Below are positions 1-8,493 of a DNA stretch of 64,000 bases, one piece after another. The stretch is taken from positions 3,016,001 through 3,080,000 of the forward strand of contig NZ_CP023449.1 of NCBI RefSeq assembly GCF_002355275.1. Reading direction: 5' to 3'. The position numbers and the translations under genes are program-made. The first letter of the stretch is position 1; each line of letters begins with the position of its first letter. Source of the stretch: Rhizorhabdus dicambivorans. Its GTDB lineage: Bacteria > Pseudomonadota > Alphaproteobacteria > Sphingomonadales > Sphingomonadaceae. The notes beneath the pieces are model-generated. The model was given only the letters and a program-made list of their open reading frames with translations. It did not search any database and was not told the origin of the DNA.

Positions 1-556
1 CCAGCATGCCGCCCCCAGCGTCCTCAAGGCGATGAAGCGGCCGGCCAACGACGCCAAGGTGCTCGAACGGCTGCGGGCGTGGCGGGCGATCTGTCCCGAT
101 ATCGCGATCCGCTCGACCTTCGTGGTCGGCTTCCCCGGCGAGACCGAGGCGGACTTCCAATATCTGCTCGACTGGCTCGATGAGGCGCAGCTCGACCGGG
201 TCGGCGCGTTCCGCTTCGAGCCGGTGGCGGGTGCGGCTGCCAACGACCTGCCCGGCGCGGTGCCCGAGGCGGTGAAGGAGGAGCGCTACGCCCGGATCAT
301 GGACAAGTGCGCGGCGATCTCGGCCGCCAAGCTGCAGGCGAAGGTCGGCCGCACGCTCGACGTGATCGTCGACGCCGTAGACAGTGCTGGGCCGGACGGC
401 GAAGGCGGCGCGACCGGCCGCTCAAAGGCCGACGCACCCGAGATCGACGGCGAGGTCCATCTGCGCGACGCGGGCGAACTGCAGCCCGGGGACATCGTGC
501 GCGTGCTGATCGAGGATGCCGACGAGCACGACCTGTTCGGGGTTGCGGTGAACTGA
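1..556 (+). CDS. rimO: Ribosomal protein S12 methylthiotransferase RimO (3' part)
   Basis: Partial gene; its start lies left of the window. The open frame runs from base 2 ([17 protein letters not shown]) to a TGA at 554-556. RimO is a radical-SAM enzyme that adds a methylthio group to an aspartate of ribosomal protein S12. Seen here is the distal radical-SAM region ([15 protein letters not shown], typical of RimO/MiaB proteins) and a C-terminal TRAM-like segment ending [11 protein letters not shown]. The N-terminal cluster-binding cysteines are outside the window. [11 protein letters not shown] and the DLFG ending fit RimO better than MiaB, although a MiaB-like paralogue cannot be fully excluded from half a protein. 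It converges on the molybdoenzyme operon with a short hairpin between. Confidence 0.88.
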   Translation, partial: QHAAPSVLKAMKRPANDAKVLERLRAWRAICPDIAIRSTFVVGFPGETEADFQYLLDWLDEAQLDRVGAFRFEPVAGAAANDLPGAVPEAVKEERYARIMDKCAAISAAKLQAKVGRTLDVIVDAVDSAGPDGEGGATGRSKADAPEIDGEVHLRDAGELQPGDIVRVLIEDADEHDLFGVAVN

Positions 557-560
557 GTGT

Positions 561-588
561 GTCGTCCCGGCGGAGGTCGGGGGGCGAC
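561..588. repeat. Intergenic GC hairpin between convergent genes
   Basis: A GTCG-TCCCGGCGGAGGTCGG-GGGCGAC imperfect hairpin fills the 34-base gap between rimO and the convergent molybdoenzyme gene. Similar CCCGGCgGAGGCCGGGG units occur at 10272-10298 and 33207-33232, also between convergent genes. It may act as a bidirectional transcription end or be a dispersed palindromic repeat. There is no T-tract. Confidence 0.5.
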
Positions 589-590
589 GG

Positions 591-2807
591 TCAGGTGAGG
601 GGCGGCAGCTTTTCGATCAGCTTGTCGACGGTGATCGGGAATTCGCGGATGCGCACGCCGGTCGCGTTGTAGATCGCGTTGGCCACCGCGGCGCCCGCGC
701 CGCAGATGCCGAGTTCGCCGACGCCCTTGGCCTTCATCGGCGAGCTTTTGTCGTCGAGCTCGTCGAAGAAGACGACATCCTGATCGGGAATATCGGCGTG
801 GACCGGCACATGATAGTCGGCCAGGTCGCGGGTGACGAAATAGCCGAAGCGGGTATCGACGACCAATTCCTCCATCAGCGCCGCACCCGCGCCCATCGTC
901 ATCGCGCCGATCACCTGGCTGCGCGCCGATTTGGGATTGAGGATGCGCCCCGCCGCGAACGCCCCGCCCTGGCGGCGGATGCGCACCTCGCCGGTCGCGG
1001 CGTCGACCCCGACCTCGCAGAAATGCGCGCCGAAGGTCGCCTGGGCGTAGCGCTCCTGGAGATCGCCATATTCCATGCGGTCCTCGACGACGACACCGTC
1101 CGGGCCCGCCGCGTCGGCCAGTTTTACCCGGCGGTTGCCGGCGATGACATGGCCATCGGCGAAATCGGCGTCGTCCGCGTTGAAGCCCGCCTTCTGCGCA
1201 AGCGCGCGGCGCAATGAGACGCAGGCCGCATAGACCCCCGCCGTCGAACTGTTGGCGCCCCATTGGCCGCCTGAGCCCGCCGACACGGGATAGAGGCTGT
1301 CGCCGAGCCGCACCTCGACCCGATCGAGCGGCACGCCCAGCATCTCGGCGGCGGTCTGGGCCATGATCGTGTAGCTGCCGGTGCCGATATCGGTCATGTC
1401 CGACTCGACCAGCACCCTGCCCCTGCCGTCCACCGACACGCGCGCGCCGGAAGCCCCGACCAGATTGTTGCGGAAGGCCGAGGCCATGCCCATGCCGACC
1501 AGCCAGCGACCGTCGCGGACCTGCCCCGGCGCGGGATTGCGGCGCGACCAGTGGAAGCGTTCGGCGCCCACACGCAGGCATTCGACCAGCTTGCGGCTGG
1601 AAAAGGGGCGGTTCGGCCCCTTCTCCGGATCATATTGGACATCGTTGCGGATACGCAGCTCGACAGGATCGAGCTTCAGCTTTTCGGCCAGCTCATCCAT
1701 CGCCACTTCGAGCGCGAGCAGGCCGACGGCCTCGCCCGGCGCGCGCATCGCATTGCCCTCGGGCAAGTCCAGCTCGCTCAGGAAATGCTCGATCCGGCGG
1801 TGTTCGCCGCGATAGAGCAGCCGGGTCTGCGCGCCGGCCGTCTCCGGGCCACCGCCGGGCAGGTCGCCCGACCATGTCTCATGCGAGATCGCGTCGATCC
1901 GCCCATCCTTGCCGGCGCCGATACGGATGCGCTGGATCGTCGCGGGTCGGTGGGTGGTGTTGTTGGCGATCTGCGGCCGGGCCAGCGCAACCTTGACCGG
2001 CCGGCCGATCCGGCGCGCTGCGAGCGCGGCGAGCACCGCATCGGCGCGGATCCACAGCTTCGCGCCGAACCCGCCGCCGACGAAGGGCGAGACGATGCGG
2101 ACGTTCTTCTTCGGGATGCCCAGGGTCACGGCCAGATCACGCACAGCCCAGGCGACCATCTGGTTCGAGGTCCACAGGGTGAGCTTCTCGCCCTCCCACG
2201 CCGCGGTCGTGGCGTGCGGCTCCAACATCATATGGCTCTGGTCGGGCGTGTTGTAGACAGCGTCGAGCGAAATCGGGGCGTTGGCAAAGGCACCGTCGAA
2301 ATCGCCGACCGAGATGCTCGACGGCCCCGAGAAGGACGGCCCCGCCGCGCGGGCATGGGCGCGTTCGGTGGCAAGATCGAAGCGCCCCTTTTCGGCGGCA
2401 TAATCGACCCGCACGAGACGGGCGGCATCGCGGGCCTGCTCGAAGCTTTCGGCGACGACCAGCGCGATCGCCTGATCATGGTGCTGGATCGTCGGCCCGC
2501 CCAGCAGAGCGGCGACGTGCGATTCCGATTTCTTGAGCGGCCCGGCATTGGCGGCGGTGACGATGCCGAGCACGCCGGGCGCGGCCTCCGCGTCGCGGCT
2601 GTCGATCGAGCGGACGCGCCCTCTGGCGATGGTGGCGCCGACGATCCAGCCATAGGCGGCGTCTGGCGCGACATCGTGCCGTTCATAGGCATAGGGCGCG
2701 GTGCCGCTGACCTTGCGGGGGCCGTCGATCCGGTCGTGGGGATGGCCGACGACGCGCTGCCGGTCGATCGGATTGGCACCGGCGGGCGTATCGAACTTCA
2801 TGCTCAT
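591..2807 (-). CDS. Xanthine dehydrogenase-family molybdopterin-binding subunit (PaoC-like)
   Basis: 738-residue catalytic subunit of a molybdenum hydroxylase of the xanthine oxidase family, probably an aldehyde oxidoreductase of the PaoABC/YagRST type. Visible hallmarks are the N-terminal a/b hammerhead start ([23 protein letters not shown]), [11 protein letters not shown] around residue 245, MRAPGEA around 355, [11 protein letters not shown] around 510, and a C-terminal [13 protein letters not shown] that should carry the catalytic glutamate. It is the last gene of a tightly overlapping three-gene unit; the upstream FAD subunit overlaps it by 4 bases. The 738-residue length suits the PaoC group, which is shorter than eukaryotic fused enzymes. 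The substrate cannot be read from sequence; aromatic or aliphatic aldehydes are the usual substrates of this group. Confidence 0.9.
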   Translation of the reverse strand: MSMKFDTPAGANPIDRQRVVGHPHDRIDGPRKVSGTAPYAYERHDVAPDAAYGWIVGATIARGRVRSIDSRDAEAAPGVLGIVTAANAGPLKKSESHVAALLGGPTIQHHDQAIALVVAESFEQARDAARLVRVDYAAEKGRFDLATERAHARAAGPSFSGPSSISVGDFDGAFANAPISLDAVYNTPDQSHMMLEPHATTAAWEGEKLTLWTSNQMVAWAVRDLAVTLGIPKKNVRIVSPFVGGGFGAKLWIRADAVLAALAARRIGRPVKVALARPQIANNTTHRPATIQRIRIGAGKDGRIDAISHETWSGDLPGGGPETAGAQTRLLYRGEHRRIEHFLSELDLPEGNAMRAPGEAVGLLALEVAMDELAEKLKLDPVELRIRNDVQYDPEKGPNRPFSSRKLVECLRVGAERFHWSRRNPAPGQVRDGRWLVGMGMASAFRNNLVGASGARVSVDGRGRVLVESDMTDIGTGSYTIMAQTAAEMLGVPLDRVEVRLGDSLYPVSAGSGGQWGANSSTAGVYAACVSLRRALAQKAGFNADDADFADGHVIAGNRRVKLADAAGPDGVVVEDRMEYGDLQERYAQATFGAHFCEVGVDAATGEVRIRRQGGAFAAGRILNPKSARSQVIGAMTMGAGAALMEELVVDTRFGYFVTRDLADYHVPVHADIPDQDVVFFDELDDKSSPMKAKGVGELGICGAGAAVANAIYNATGVRIREFPITVDKLIEKLPPLT

Positions 2808-3745
2808 GCCCGGGCCTCCGCCAGCACCGCGCCCAGCGTCCGGCGCAGCAGCGTGAGCTTGAAGCGGTTCTGCTCGGTCGGCGTGGCGCCGAGCGTCGCC
2901 GAGGCCGCTATCGCATCGGCCCCGCTCAGTTTCTCGGCCGCCTCGACCCGCCAGGGCTTCGGCGCGACGCCGCCAAAGGCGAAGCGCTGCCCCTCCGGCC
3001 CGACCACCGCCGCGACCGATACCAGCGCGAAGGCATAGGAGGCGCGGTCACGCACCTTGCGATAGACATGCATGCCGCCGAGCGGCGCCGGCAGGGTGAC
3101 GGCGGTGATCAGTTCGCCGAGCGCCAACGCGGTCTCGATATGCGGGGTGTTGCCGGGCAGTATGTGGAAATCGGCGATCGGGATGGCCCGGACGGTGCCA
3201 TCGGGCCGCACCGTCTCCACCGTCGCATCGAGCAGCCGCATCGCCACCGCCATGTCCGACGGATGGGAGGCGATGCAGTCGTCGCTGACGCCGAGCAGCG
3301 CCAGGCCCCGGCTGAGCCCACCGATCGCCGCACAGCCCGAACCGGGCCTGCGCTTGTTGCACGGTTTGCTGGTGTCGTAGAAATAGGGGCAGCGGGTGCG
3401 CTGGAGCAGGTTGCCGGCGGTCGTCGCCTTGTTGCGGAGCTGGCCTGAAGCGCCTGCTACAAGAGCCCGCGAGAGCACCGCATAGTCCCTGCGTACCCTT
3501 TTGTCGGCGGCGAGATCGGTGTTGCGGACGAGCGCGCCGATCCGGAGGCCGCCATCCCCGGTCTTCTCGATCCTGTCGAGGCCGAGCCGGTTGATGTCGA
3601 TCAGATGGGTCGGCGTCTCGACCTGAACCTTCATCAGGTCGAGCAGGTTGGTGCCGCCAGCGATGAACTTCGCGCCCGGATGCGCGGCGGCGAGCTTCGC
3701 CGCCTCGGCCGGGTCGGCGGCGCGGCTATAGCTGAACGGCTTCAT
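2804..3745 (-). CDS. FAD-binding subunit of molybdenum hydroxylase (PaoB-like)
   Basis: 313-residue medium subunit that passes electrons through FAD. The start [15 protein letters not shown] was chosen because it opens the family's usual N-terminus and overlaps the preceding gene by 4 bases; longer readings run into that gene. The FAD-binding stretch [11 protein letters not shown] (about residues 30-40) is present. Around residues 130-160 an insert with several cysteines ([20 protein letters not shown]) matches the extra [4Fe-4S]-binding loop known from E. coli PaoB. This supports a PaoABC-type aldehyde oxidoreductase rather than a xanthine dehydrogenase. Confidence 0.9.
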   Translation of the reverse strand: MKPFSYSRAADPAEAAKLAAAHPGAKFIAGGTNLLDLMKVQVETPTHLIDINRLGLDRIEKTGDGGLRIGALVRNTDLAADKRVRRDYAVLSRALVAGASGQLRNKATTAGNLLQRTRCPYFYDTSKPCNKRRPGSGCAAIGGLSRGLALLGVSDDCIASHPSDMAVAMRLLDATVETVRPDGTVRAIPIADFHILPGNTPHIETALALGELITAVTLPAPLGGMHVYRKVRDRASYAFALVSVAAVVGPEGQRFAFGGVAPKPWRVEAAEKLSGADAIAASATLGATPTEQNRFKLTLLRRTLGAVLAEARA

Positions 3746-4392
3746 GCCTTGCCGCCCTTCCCCGCCACGTCGCCGATCGCGGCGACGATGTTCGGATAGG
3801 CGGCGCAACGGCAGATGTTGCCGCTCATCCGCTCGCGCACTTCCTCGTCGGAAAAGGCGACCTCCATCAGGTCGGCTGTCGCGTGGCTCGGCACGCCGCG
3901 CTCGATCTCGTCGAGCATGGCGACCGCCGAGCAGATCTGGCCGGGCGTGCAATAGCCGCACTGATAGCCGTCATGCTCCACGAACGCCTGCTGCATGGGA
4001 TGGAGATCGCCGGGCGAGCCCAGCCCCTCGATCGTCGTGACCTTTTCGCCTTCGTGCATCACCGCGAGGGTCAGGCAGCTGTTGATCCGGCGCCCTTCGA
4101 CGATCACCGTGCAGGCGCCGCACTGGCCATGATCGCAGCCCTTCTTCGTCCCGGTCAGGTGGAGATGCTCGCGCAGCGCGTCGAGCAGGGTGGTGCGGGG
4201 ATCGAGCGACAGGTCGCGATCCTTGCCGTTGACGGTGAACCGGACCGGAACCGAGGGTGGCGACGCGGCCTGCGCCTTCGCTCCGGCAGCGGCGGCGGGA
4301 GCGGACAGGGCCGCCGCCGTGACGGCGCCCGTGGCCAAGACGCTGCGCCGTGTCATTCCCTTGCCCTCACAGGAAAAATCGTCCGAAATCAT
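3742..4392 (-). CDS. 2Fe-2S subunit of molybdenum hydroxylase, Tat-exported (PaoA-like)
   Basis: 216-residue small subunit with two [2Fe-2S] clusters: the ferredoxin-type [11 protein letters not shown]...NSC set and the helical [10 protein letters not shown]...[11 protein letters not shown] set. The N-terminus [19 protein letters not shown] is a clear twin-arginine signal, so the assembled complex probably works in the periplasm, as PaoABC does. Translation may begin at 4392 or at the internal ATG at 4356, which sits directly before the twin-arginine motif and has a GAGGGCAAGGGA ribosome-binding stretch. First gene of the three-gene unit. No PaoD/XdhC-type cofactor-insertion chaperone is adjacent, so it must be encoded elsewhere. 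Confidence 0.9.
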   Translation of the reverse strand: MISDDFSCEGKGMTRRSVLATGAVTAAALSAPAAAAGAKAQAASPPSVPVRFTVNGKDRDLSLDPRTTLLDALREHLHLTGTKKGCDHGQCGACTVIVEGRRINSCLTLAVMHEGEKVTTIEGLGSPGDLHPMQQAFVEHDGYQCGYCTPGQICSAVAMLDEIERGVPSHATADLMEVAFSDEEVRERMSGNICRCAAYPNIVAAIGDVAGKGGKA

Positions 4393-4505
4393 GAGCGCCC
4401 CGCTGTGCCCGACCCTGGCACAACCGGCGAGGAACGGCTTCGTTCCGCCAGGACCAGAACGGACCCGAAATGGTCTTTATCACGACCGGGAAGACGGGCA
4501 AATGG

Positions 4506-5504
4506 TCAGCCCCAGAGAGCCGGGGGGGCGGGAAAGGCGGTTCCGCGATCGAAGCGCACAGGCGGATCGCGATCGGCGGCGAGCAGCAGCGGCCCGTCTA
4601 TATCCACCCAGCGCGCGCCCTGCGCCGCCAGGATCGCCGGAGCGATGCCGAGCGATGTGGAGAGCATGCAGCCGACCATCAATTCGAGCCCCAGCGTCCG
4701 CGCCTCGGCGGCGAGCGCCAGCGCCTCGGTGAGGCCGCCGGCCTTGTCCAGCTTGATGTTGATCGCGGCGTAGCGGCCGGCGCAGCGGGCAAGATCGGCG
4801 CGATCCTGGCAGCTTTCGTCGGCGCAGAGCGGGATCGGCGAGACGACCCCGTCGAGCAGATGGTCCTCTCCGGCCTTGACCGGCTGCTCGATCAGCTCGA
4901 CCCCATAGGGCAGCAGCGCCGCCGCCTCGGCGGCGACGTCACGGCCGGTCCAGCTTTCATTGGCGTCGACGATCAGCCGCGCATCGGGCGCACCCCGGCG
5001 GACGGCGGCGACCCGGTCGATATCGCCCTCCCCGGCCAGCTTGAGCTTGAGCAGGGGATAGACCGCCGCCGCCGCGCGGGCATCGGCCTCCATCCGGGCG
5101 GGCTCGCCCAGCGAGATGGTGAAGGCCGACTGAAGCGGGCCCGGTTCGGCAAGGCCGGCGAGCAGCCAGGCCGGGCGGGCAGTGAGCTTCGCCTCCAGAT
5201 CCCACAGCGCGCTGTCGATCGCGTTGCGCGCCGCGCCGCGCGGCATCGCGGCCAGCAGCCGATCGCGGTCCAGCCCGGCGGCAATCGCACCGGCCATGGC
5301 CTGCGCCTGCGCGCGGACACTCTCCGCGCTTTCGCCATGATAATAGATGGCGGTCGCCTCGCCACGGCCGACATGACCGCCCTCGGCAATCTCGACCAGC
5401 ACCGTATCGACATGGGTCTTGGCGCCGCGCGCGATGACGAAGCTGCCGGCGACCGGCCAGGTTTCGATCCGCGCGGCCAGCGACCGCCCGCCTGTTTCGG
5501 CCAT
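4506..5504 (-). CDS. Dipeptide epimerase of the enolase superfamily
   Basis: 332-residue enzyme of the mandelate racemase/muconate lactonizing group, most like L-Ala-D/L-Glu epimerases that recycle peptidoglycan peptides. Motifs in order are the KLKLAG lysine pair (about residue 150), the metal ligands in VDANESW, ELIEQPV and CADESC, and the second-base region INIKLDKAGG. The start MAETGGRSLAARIETWP gives the normal family N-terminus, and its ATG overlaps the stop of the preceding gene by one base (TGATG). The frame continues upstream without a stop, but that part lies inside the neighbouring gene. Precise substrate is uncertain, because this family has many dipeptide specificities. Confidence 0.85.
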   Translation of the reverse strand: MAETGGRSLAARIETWPVAGSFVIARGAKTHVDTVLVEIAEGGHVGRGEATAIYYHGESAESVRAQAQAMAGAIAAGLDRDRLLAAMPRGAARNAIDSALWDLEAKLTARPAWLLAGLAEPGPLQSAFTISLGEPARMEADARAAAAVYPLLKLKLAGEGDIDRVAAVRRGAPDARLIVDANESWTGRDVAAEAAALLPYGVELIEQPVKAGEDHLLDGVVSPIPLCADESCQDRADLARCAGRYAAINIKLDKAGGLTEALALAAEARTLGLELMVGCMLSTSLGIAPAILAAQGARWVDIDGPLLLAADRDPPVRFDRGTAFPAPPALWG

Positions 5505-7114
5505 CAGGTGAGCGAATCCCCGCCCCCGCGACGGCGCGGGATGTCGCGCGGCTCCGGGGTCTGCCAATAGGCGCGCGGCAGGATGCGGCCCCTGCGGTCG
5601 AACGCAGCCTTGATCTCCGGCCTCTTCAGGAAGGCGGCCCACAGGTCCCTGAGCCGCGACGGCGCCGCGGCGTGGAACGATCCGGTCGGTTGGAACTGGA
5701 GCAGCAATTCGCCGGCCGCATCCTCATCCTTGAAGGCCTCGAGGGTGAGCGCGGACGCCTCCGCGTCACGGCGCGCGCAGAGCAGCGCCTCGATCGCCGC
5801 GGCGTGGTTCTGCGCCGCCATCGGCTTGAGCCTGCCCATCGCGGCGCTGGCCTCGCCCGCGCGGCCCAGCGCGCTCAGCGTGCAGACCTCGGTCCGGTCG
5901 AGCCAGCGCAGCCCGAATTCATTGAGATAGGTGGCGGCACGGGTCCGTGCGCCGCGCGCCGCTTCCAGGCCCTGTGCCCAATGGCCGTTCTCGTCGAGCA
6001 GTTCGGCATAGCTGATCAGGGCGGTCGCCGCTTCGGGCGTGCGTTCGAGGTCGACGGTCATGAAGCCCTGCAGCTGACGTTCGGCCTCATCGCCGCGCCG
6101 GAGCGCCGCCAGCGCGCGCGATCGGAGCAGCGCTATCTGCACCGCATCCCGGCTCATCCCGTCCGCGACCGCGACGCCGCCGGTCATGTCCAGGGCGTCC
6201 TGATAACGGCCGAGCAGCAGCATCGCCGCAGCGGCATGGCGCAGCGCAGCCTCCGAATCGGGCGAGGTCGCGAAAGCCGACAGCCGGTCGCGTGCATAGC
6301 GGTCGACCGACGTCGCGCCGGCCGGGCCGACCTGGGCCTCGATCGCCGGCCACAGCGCCGCGAACTGGCGATCGACCAGCATCGCGGTCAGCAATTCAGG
6401 CTCATCGACCCGGTCGATCAGCCCCTCGGCCTCGGCGGCCTCATTGCGCCGGATCAGTGCGGCGATCGCAACGCCGGCGAACCACGAGCGCATTTCGGGA
6501 AGGTCGGCGGGCCACCAGTCGGCGCGCGTGAGCGCGATCAGCATCCCCTCGCGCGCGTCCCGCGCCTGGGGACCATCGGCGCGACTCAGCTGGTTCGATA
6601 TCTCGCGGACCGCCGCCCCCGTCAGCATGTCGAGATTGTCGGGGGATGTCGCGGCCAGGGTGGCGAGTTGTTCGGCGGCATCGACGAAGCGGCTTTCCCC
6701 CGCCGCGATCAGCACGCCGAAGGCCCGCACGACGCCGTCGCGGGGCAACAACCCGGCCAGTTCGCGCTGGGTGCCGGCCAGATCCTCATAGCGCGACTCA
6801 CGACCCAGGCAGAACAACCGCATCCGCTGGACCAGTGTCCGCTCATCGCCCTTTTCGAGGGTGGGGACGAAGGGGTCGAGCGCCCGGAGGACGGCGGCAC
6901 AGTCCTCGCGTCCGGCCGCTTCCTGCGCGGCGGCCAATGCGGTGGGGAGATCGCCGGGCGGCGTCGTGGGCGCGGCGCCGGCGGGCCCGGCGGCGGCGAG
7001 GATCAGCGCGGCAGCAGACAGCAGGGCCCGGCGCCTGGGCAGATTTTTTGCATTTATCGCAATTTCCGGACGGACGGATGATCCCGCCAGCCTCGAAACC
7101 GCCCTAGCGCGCAT
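5504..7114 (-). CDS. Exported helical-repeat (TPR-like) protein, unknown function
   Basis: About 536 residues from the ATG at 7114; an in-frame reading to 7153 would overlap the upstream gene further. Residues after about 25 (RRRALLSAAALILAAAGPAGAAP) form a convincing signal peptide, so the true start may be slightly downstream or non-ATG. The mature protein is alanine-rich with many helical pairs of tetratricopeptide character (for example LLLGRYQDALDM and LRRGDEAERQL), suggesting a periplasmic scaffold or a peptidoglycan-associated protein. It overlaps the epimerase start by one base and is preceded by phaZ, whose stop it overlaps by 11 bases, so all three may share a transcript. No enzyme motif seen. 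Confidence 0.7.
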   Translation of the reverse strand: MRARAVSRLAGSSVRPEIAINAKNLPRRRALLSAAALILAAAGPAGAAPTTPPGDLPTALAAAQEAAGREDCAAVLRALDPFVPTLEKGDERTLVQRMRLFCLGRESRYEDLAGTQRELAGLLPRDGVVRAFGVLIAAGESRFVDAAEQLATLAATSPDNLDMLTGAAVREISNQLSRADGPQARDAREGMLIALTRADWWPADLPEMRSWFAGVAIAALIRRNEAAEAEGLIDRVDEPELLTAMLVDRQFAALWPAIEAQVGPAGATSVDRYARDRLSAFATSPDSEAALRHAAAAMLLLGRYQDALDMTGGVAVADGMSRDAVQIALLRSRALAALRRGDEAERQLQGFMTVDLERTPEAATALISYAELLDENGHWAQGLEAARGARTRAATYLNEFGLRWLDRTEVCTLSALGRAGEASAAMGRLKPMAAQNHAAAIEALLCARRDAEASALTLEAFKDEDAAGELLLQFQPTGSFHAAAPSRLRDLWAAFLKRPEIKAAFDRRGRILPRAYWQTPEPRDIPRRRGGGDSLT

Positions 7115-8324
7115 GCGTGGCGATCCACGCATCGACCACGGGCGCGATCTCATCGCGCCAGCGGCGGCCGTTGAAGATGCCGTAATGGCCGACCTTCGGC
7201 GCCAGCAGGTAGCGCTTCTTCTCGTCCGGAAGCTTGGCCGCGATGGTCAGCGCCGCCCGGGTCTGCCCGATACCCGAGATATCGTCACGCTCGCCTTCGA
7301 TCGCCAGCAGGGCGATGTCCTCGATCGCGGACGGGTCGACGCGGCGGCCGCGGTGCATGAACTCCCCCTTCGGCAGCAGATGCCGCTGGAAGACCTGGTC
7401 GATCGTCTGCAGATAGAAATCGGACGCCATATCGCAGACCGAGCGATATTCGTCATAAAAGGCCTTGGTCGAGTCCGCGCTCTCCTCATCGCCTTCGACG
7501 AGATGCTTGAACATGCTCCAGTGGCTGACGAGATGGTTGCCGAGGTTCATCGCCATGAAGCCGGTGAGCTGGAGGAAGCCCGGATAGACCTTCCGCCCAG
7601 CACCCGGATAATAGACCGGCACGGTGTGGATGACATTCTGCTCGAACCAGGCGAGCGGGCGCTGGGTGGCGACGGTGTTGACCGCCGTCGGCGCCTCGCG
7701 CGTGTCGACCGGGCCGCCCATCATCGTGAGCGTCAGCGGGCGGCAGGGATGCTTGTCGGCCGCCATCAGCGCCGCGGCGGCATAGGCCGGAACCGACGGC
7801 TGGCAGACGGCCAGCATATGGGCGTTGGGGCCGAGGCGTTCGAGGAATTCGATGATATAATCGATATAATCGTCGAGATCGAAGCTGCCCTCGCTGGTCG
7901 GTACCATCTTCGCATCGCGCCAGTCGGTGATGTAGACGTCATGGCTGGTCATCAGCCGCTCGACCGTGCCGCGCAGCAGGGTGGCATAGTGGCCCGACAT
8001 CGGGGCGACGATCAGCAGCTTGGGCTGGTTGAGGATGCCATAGCGGCGGAAGCGCTTGAGCTGGCCGAACGGCTTGCGGAGCAAAATCTCCTCGGTGACC
8101 TTCACCTTCTTTCCATCCACCTCGATCTCGGAGAAACCGAAATCGGGCTTGCCGCGCGAGGCGGAGGCATGGGCGAACACATCCAGCCCCGATGCCATCA
8201 TCGGCGCCATGTTGCTGTAGGACATCGGATTCATCGGGTTCTGCAGCCATTGGGCGCCGATATTGGCCCATGCACTGGCAGCCGACATCATCGTCCGCTG
8301 AAACTCATAGGCATCGTACAGCAT
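7104..8324 (-). CDS. phaZ: Intracellular polyhydroxyalkanoate depolymerase
   Basis: 406-residue enzyme of the PhaZ1 family that mobilises cytoplasmic PHA granules. The N-terminus MLYDAYEFQRTMMSAASAWA is highly characteristic, as is the length near 400. The lipase-box-like AVCQPSVP (about residue 170) carries cysteine where secreted depolymerases carry serine; a cysteine nucleophile is established for this intracellular family. Further support is MGGPVDTREAPTAVN and the C-terminal KVGHYGIFNGRRWR with the likely catalytic histidine. No PHA synthase or phasin is in the window. It is divergent from the ABC exporter. Confidence 0.92.
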   Translation of the reverse strand: MLYDAYEFQRTMMSAASAWANIGAQWLQNPMNPMSYSNMAPMMASGLDVFAHASASRGKPDFGFSEIEVDGKKVKVTEEILLRKPFGQLKRFRRYGILNQPKLLIVAPMSGHYATLLRGTVERLMTSHDVYITDWRDAKMVPTSEGSFDLDDYIDYIIEFLERLGPNAHMLAVCQPSVPAYAAAALMAADKHPCRPLTLTMMGGPVDTREAPTAVNTVATQRPLAWFEQNVIHTVPVYYPGAGRKVYPGFLQLTGFMAMNLGNHLVSHWSMFKHLVEGDEESADSTKAFYDEYRSVCDMASDFYLQTIDQVFQRHLLPKGEFMHRGRRVDPSAIEDIALLAIEGERDDISGIGQTRAALTIAAKLPDEKKRYLLAPKVGHYGIFNGRRWRDEIAPVVDAWIATHAR

Positions 8325-8493
8325 CTATTTCTCCGGCCGCGCTAGTCCGCGGCTTTACGTCCTAATCCCAGTCTCGCGCAATGCGAAGGCTGCAATCACC
8401 GATGTAAGTATCGCACCGCAGCATTACGATAGGGTTGAAGCGAGTGGAGCACGGCGATTGAGCCGGCCTCGCCATCTTGCTAGGGCGCGCGCC

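Noticed and set aside
286-3038. Long open frames antisense to or overlapping the molybdoenzyme genes (for example 286-1581 minus and 1551-3038 plus)
   Set aside because: They mirror the codon pattern of the real genes in GC-rich DNA, are Arg/Gly/Ala-rich without domains, and overlap proteins with clear motifs.
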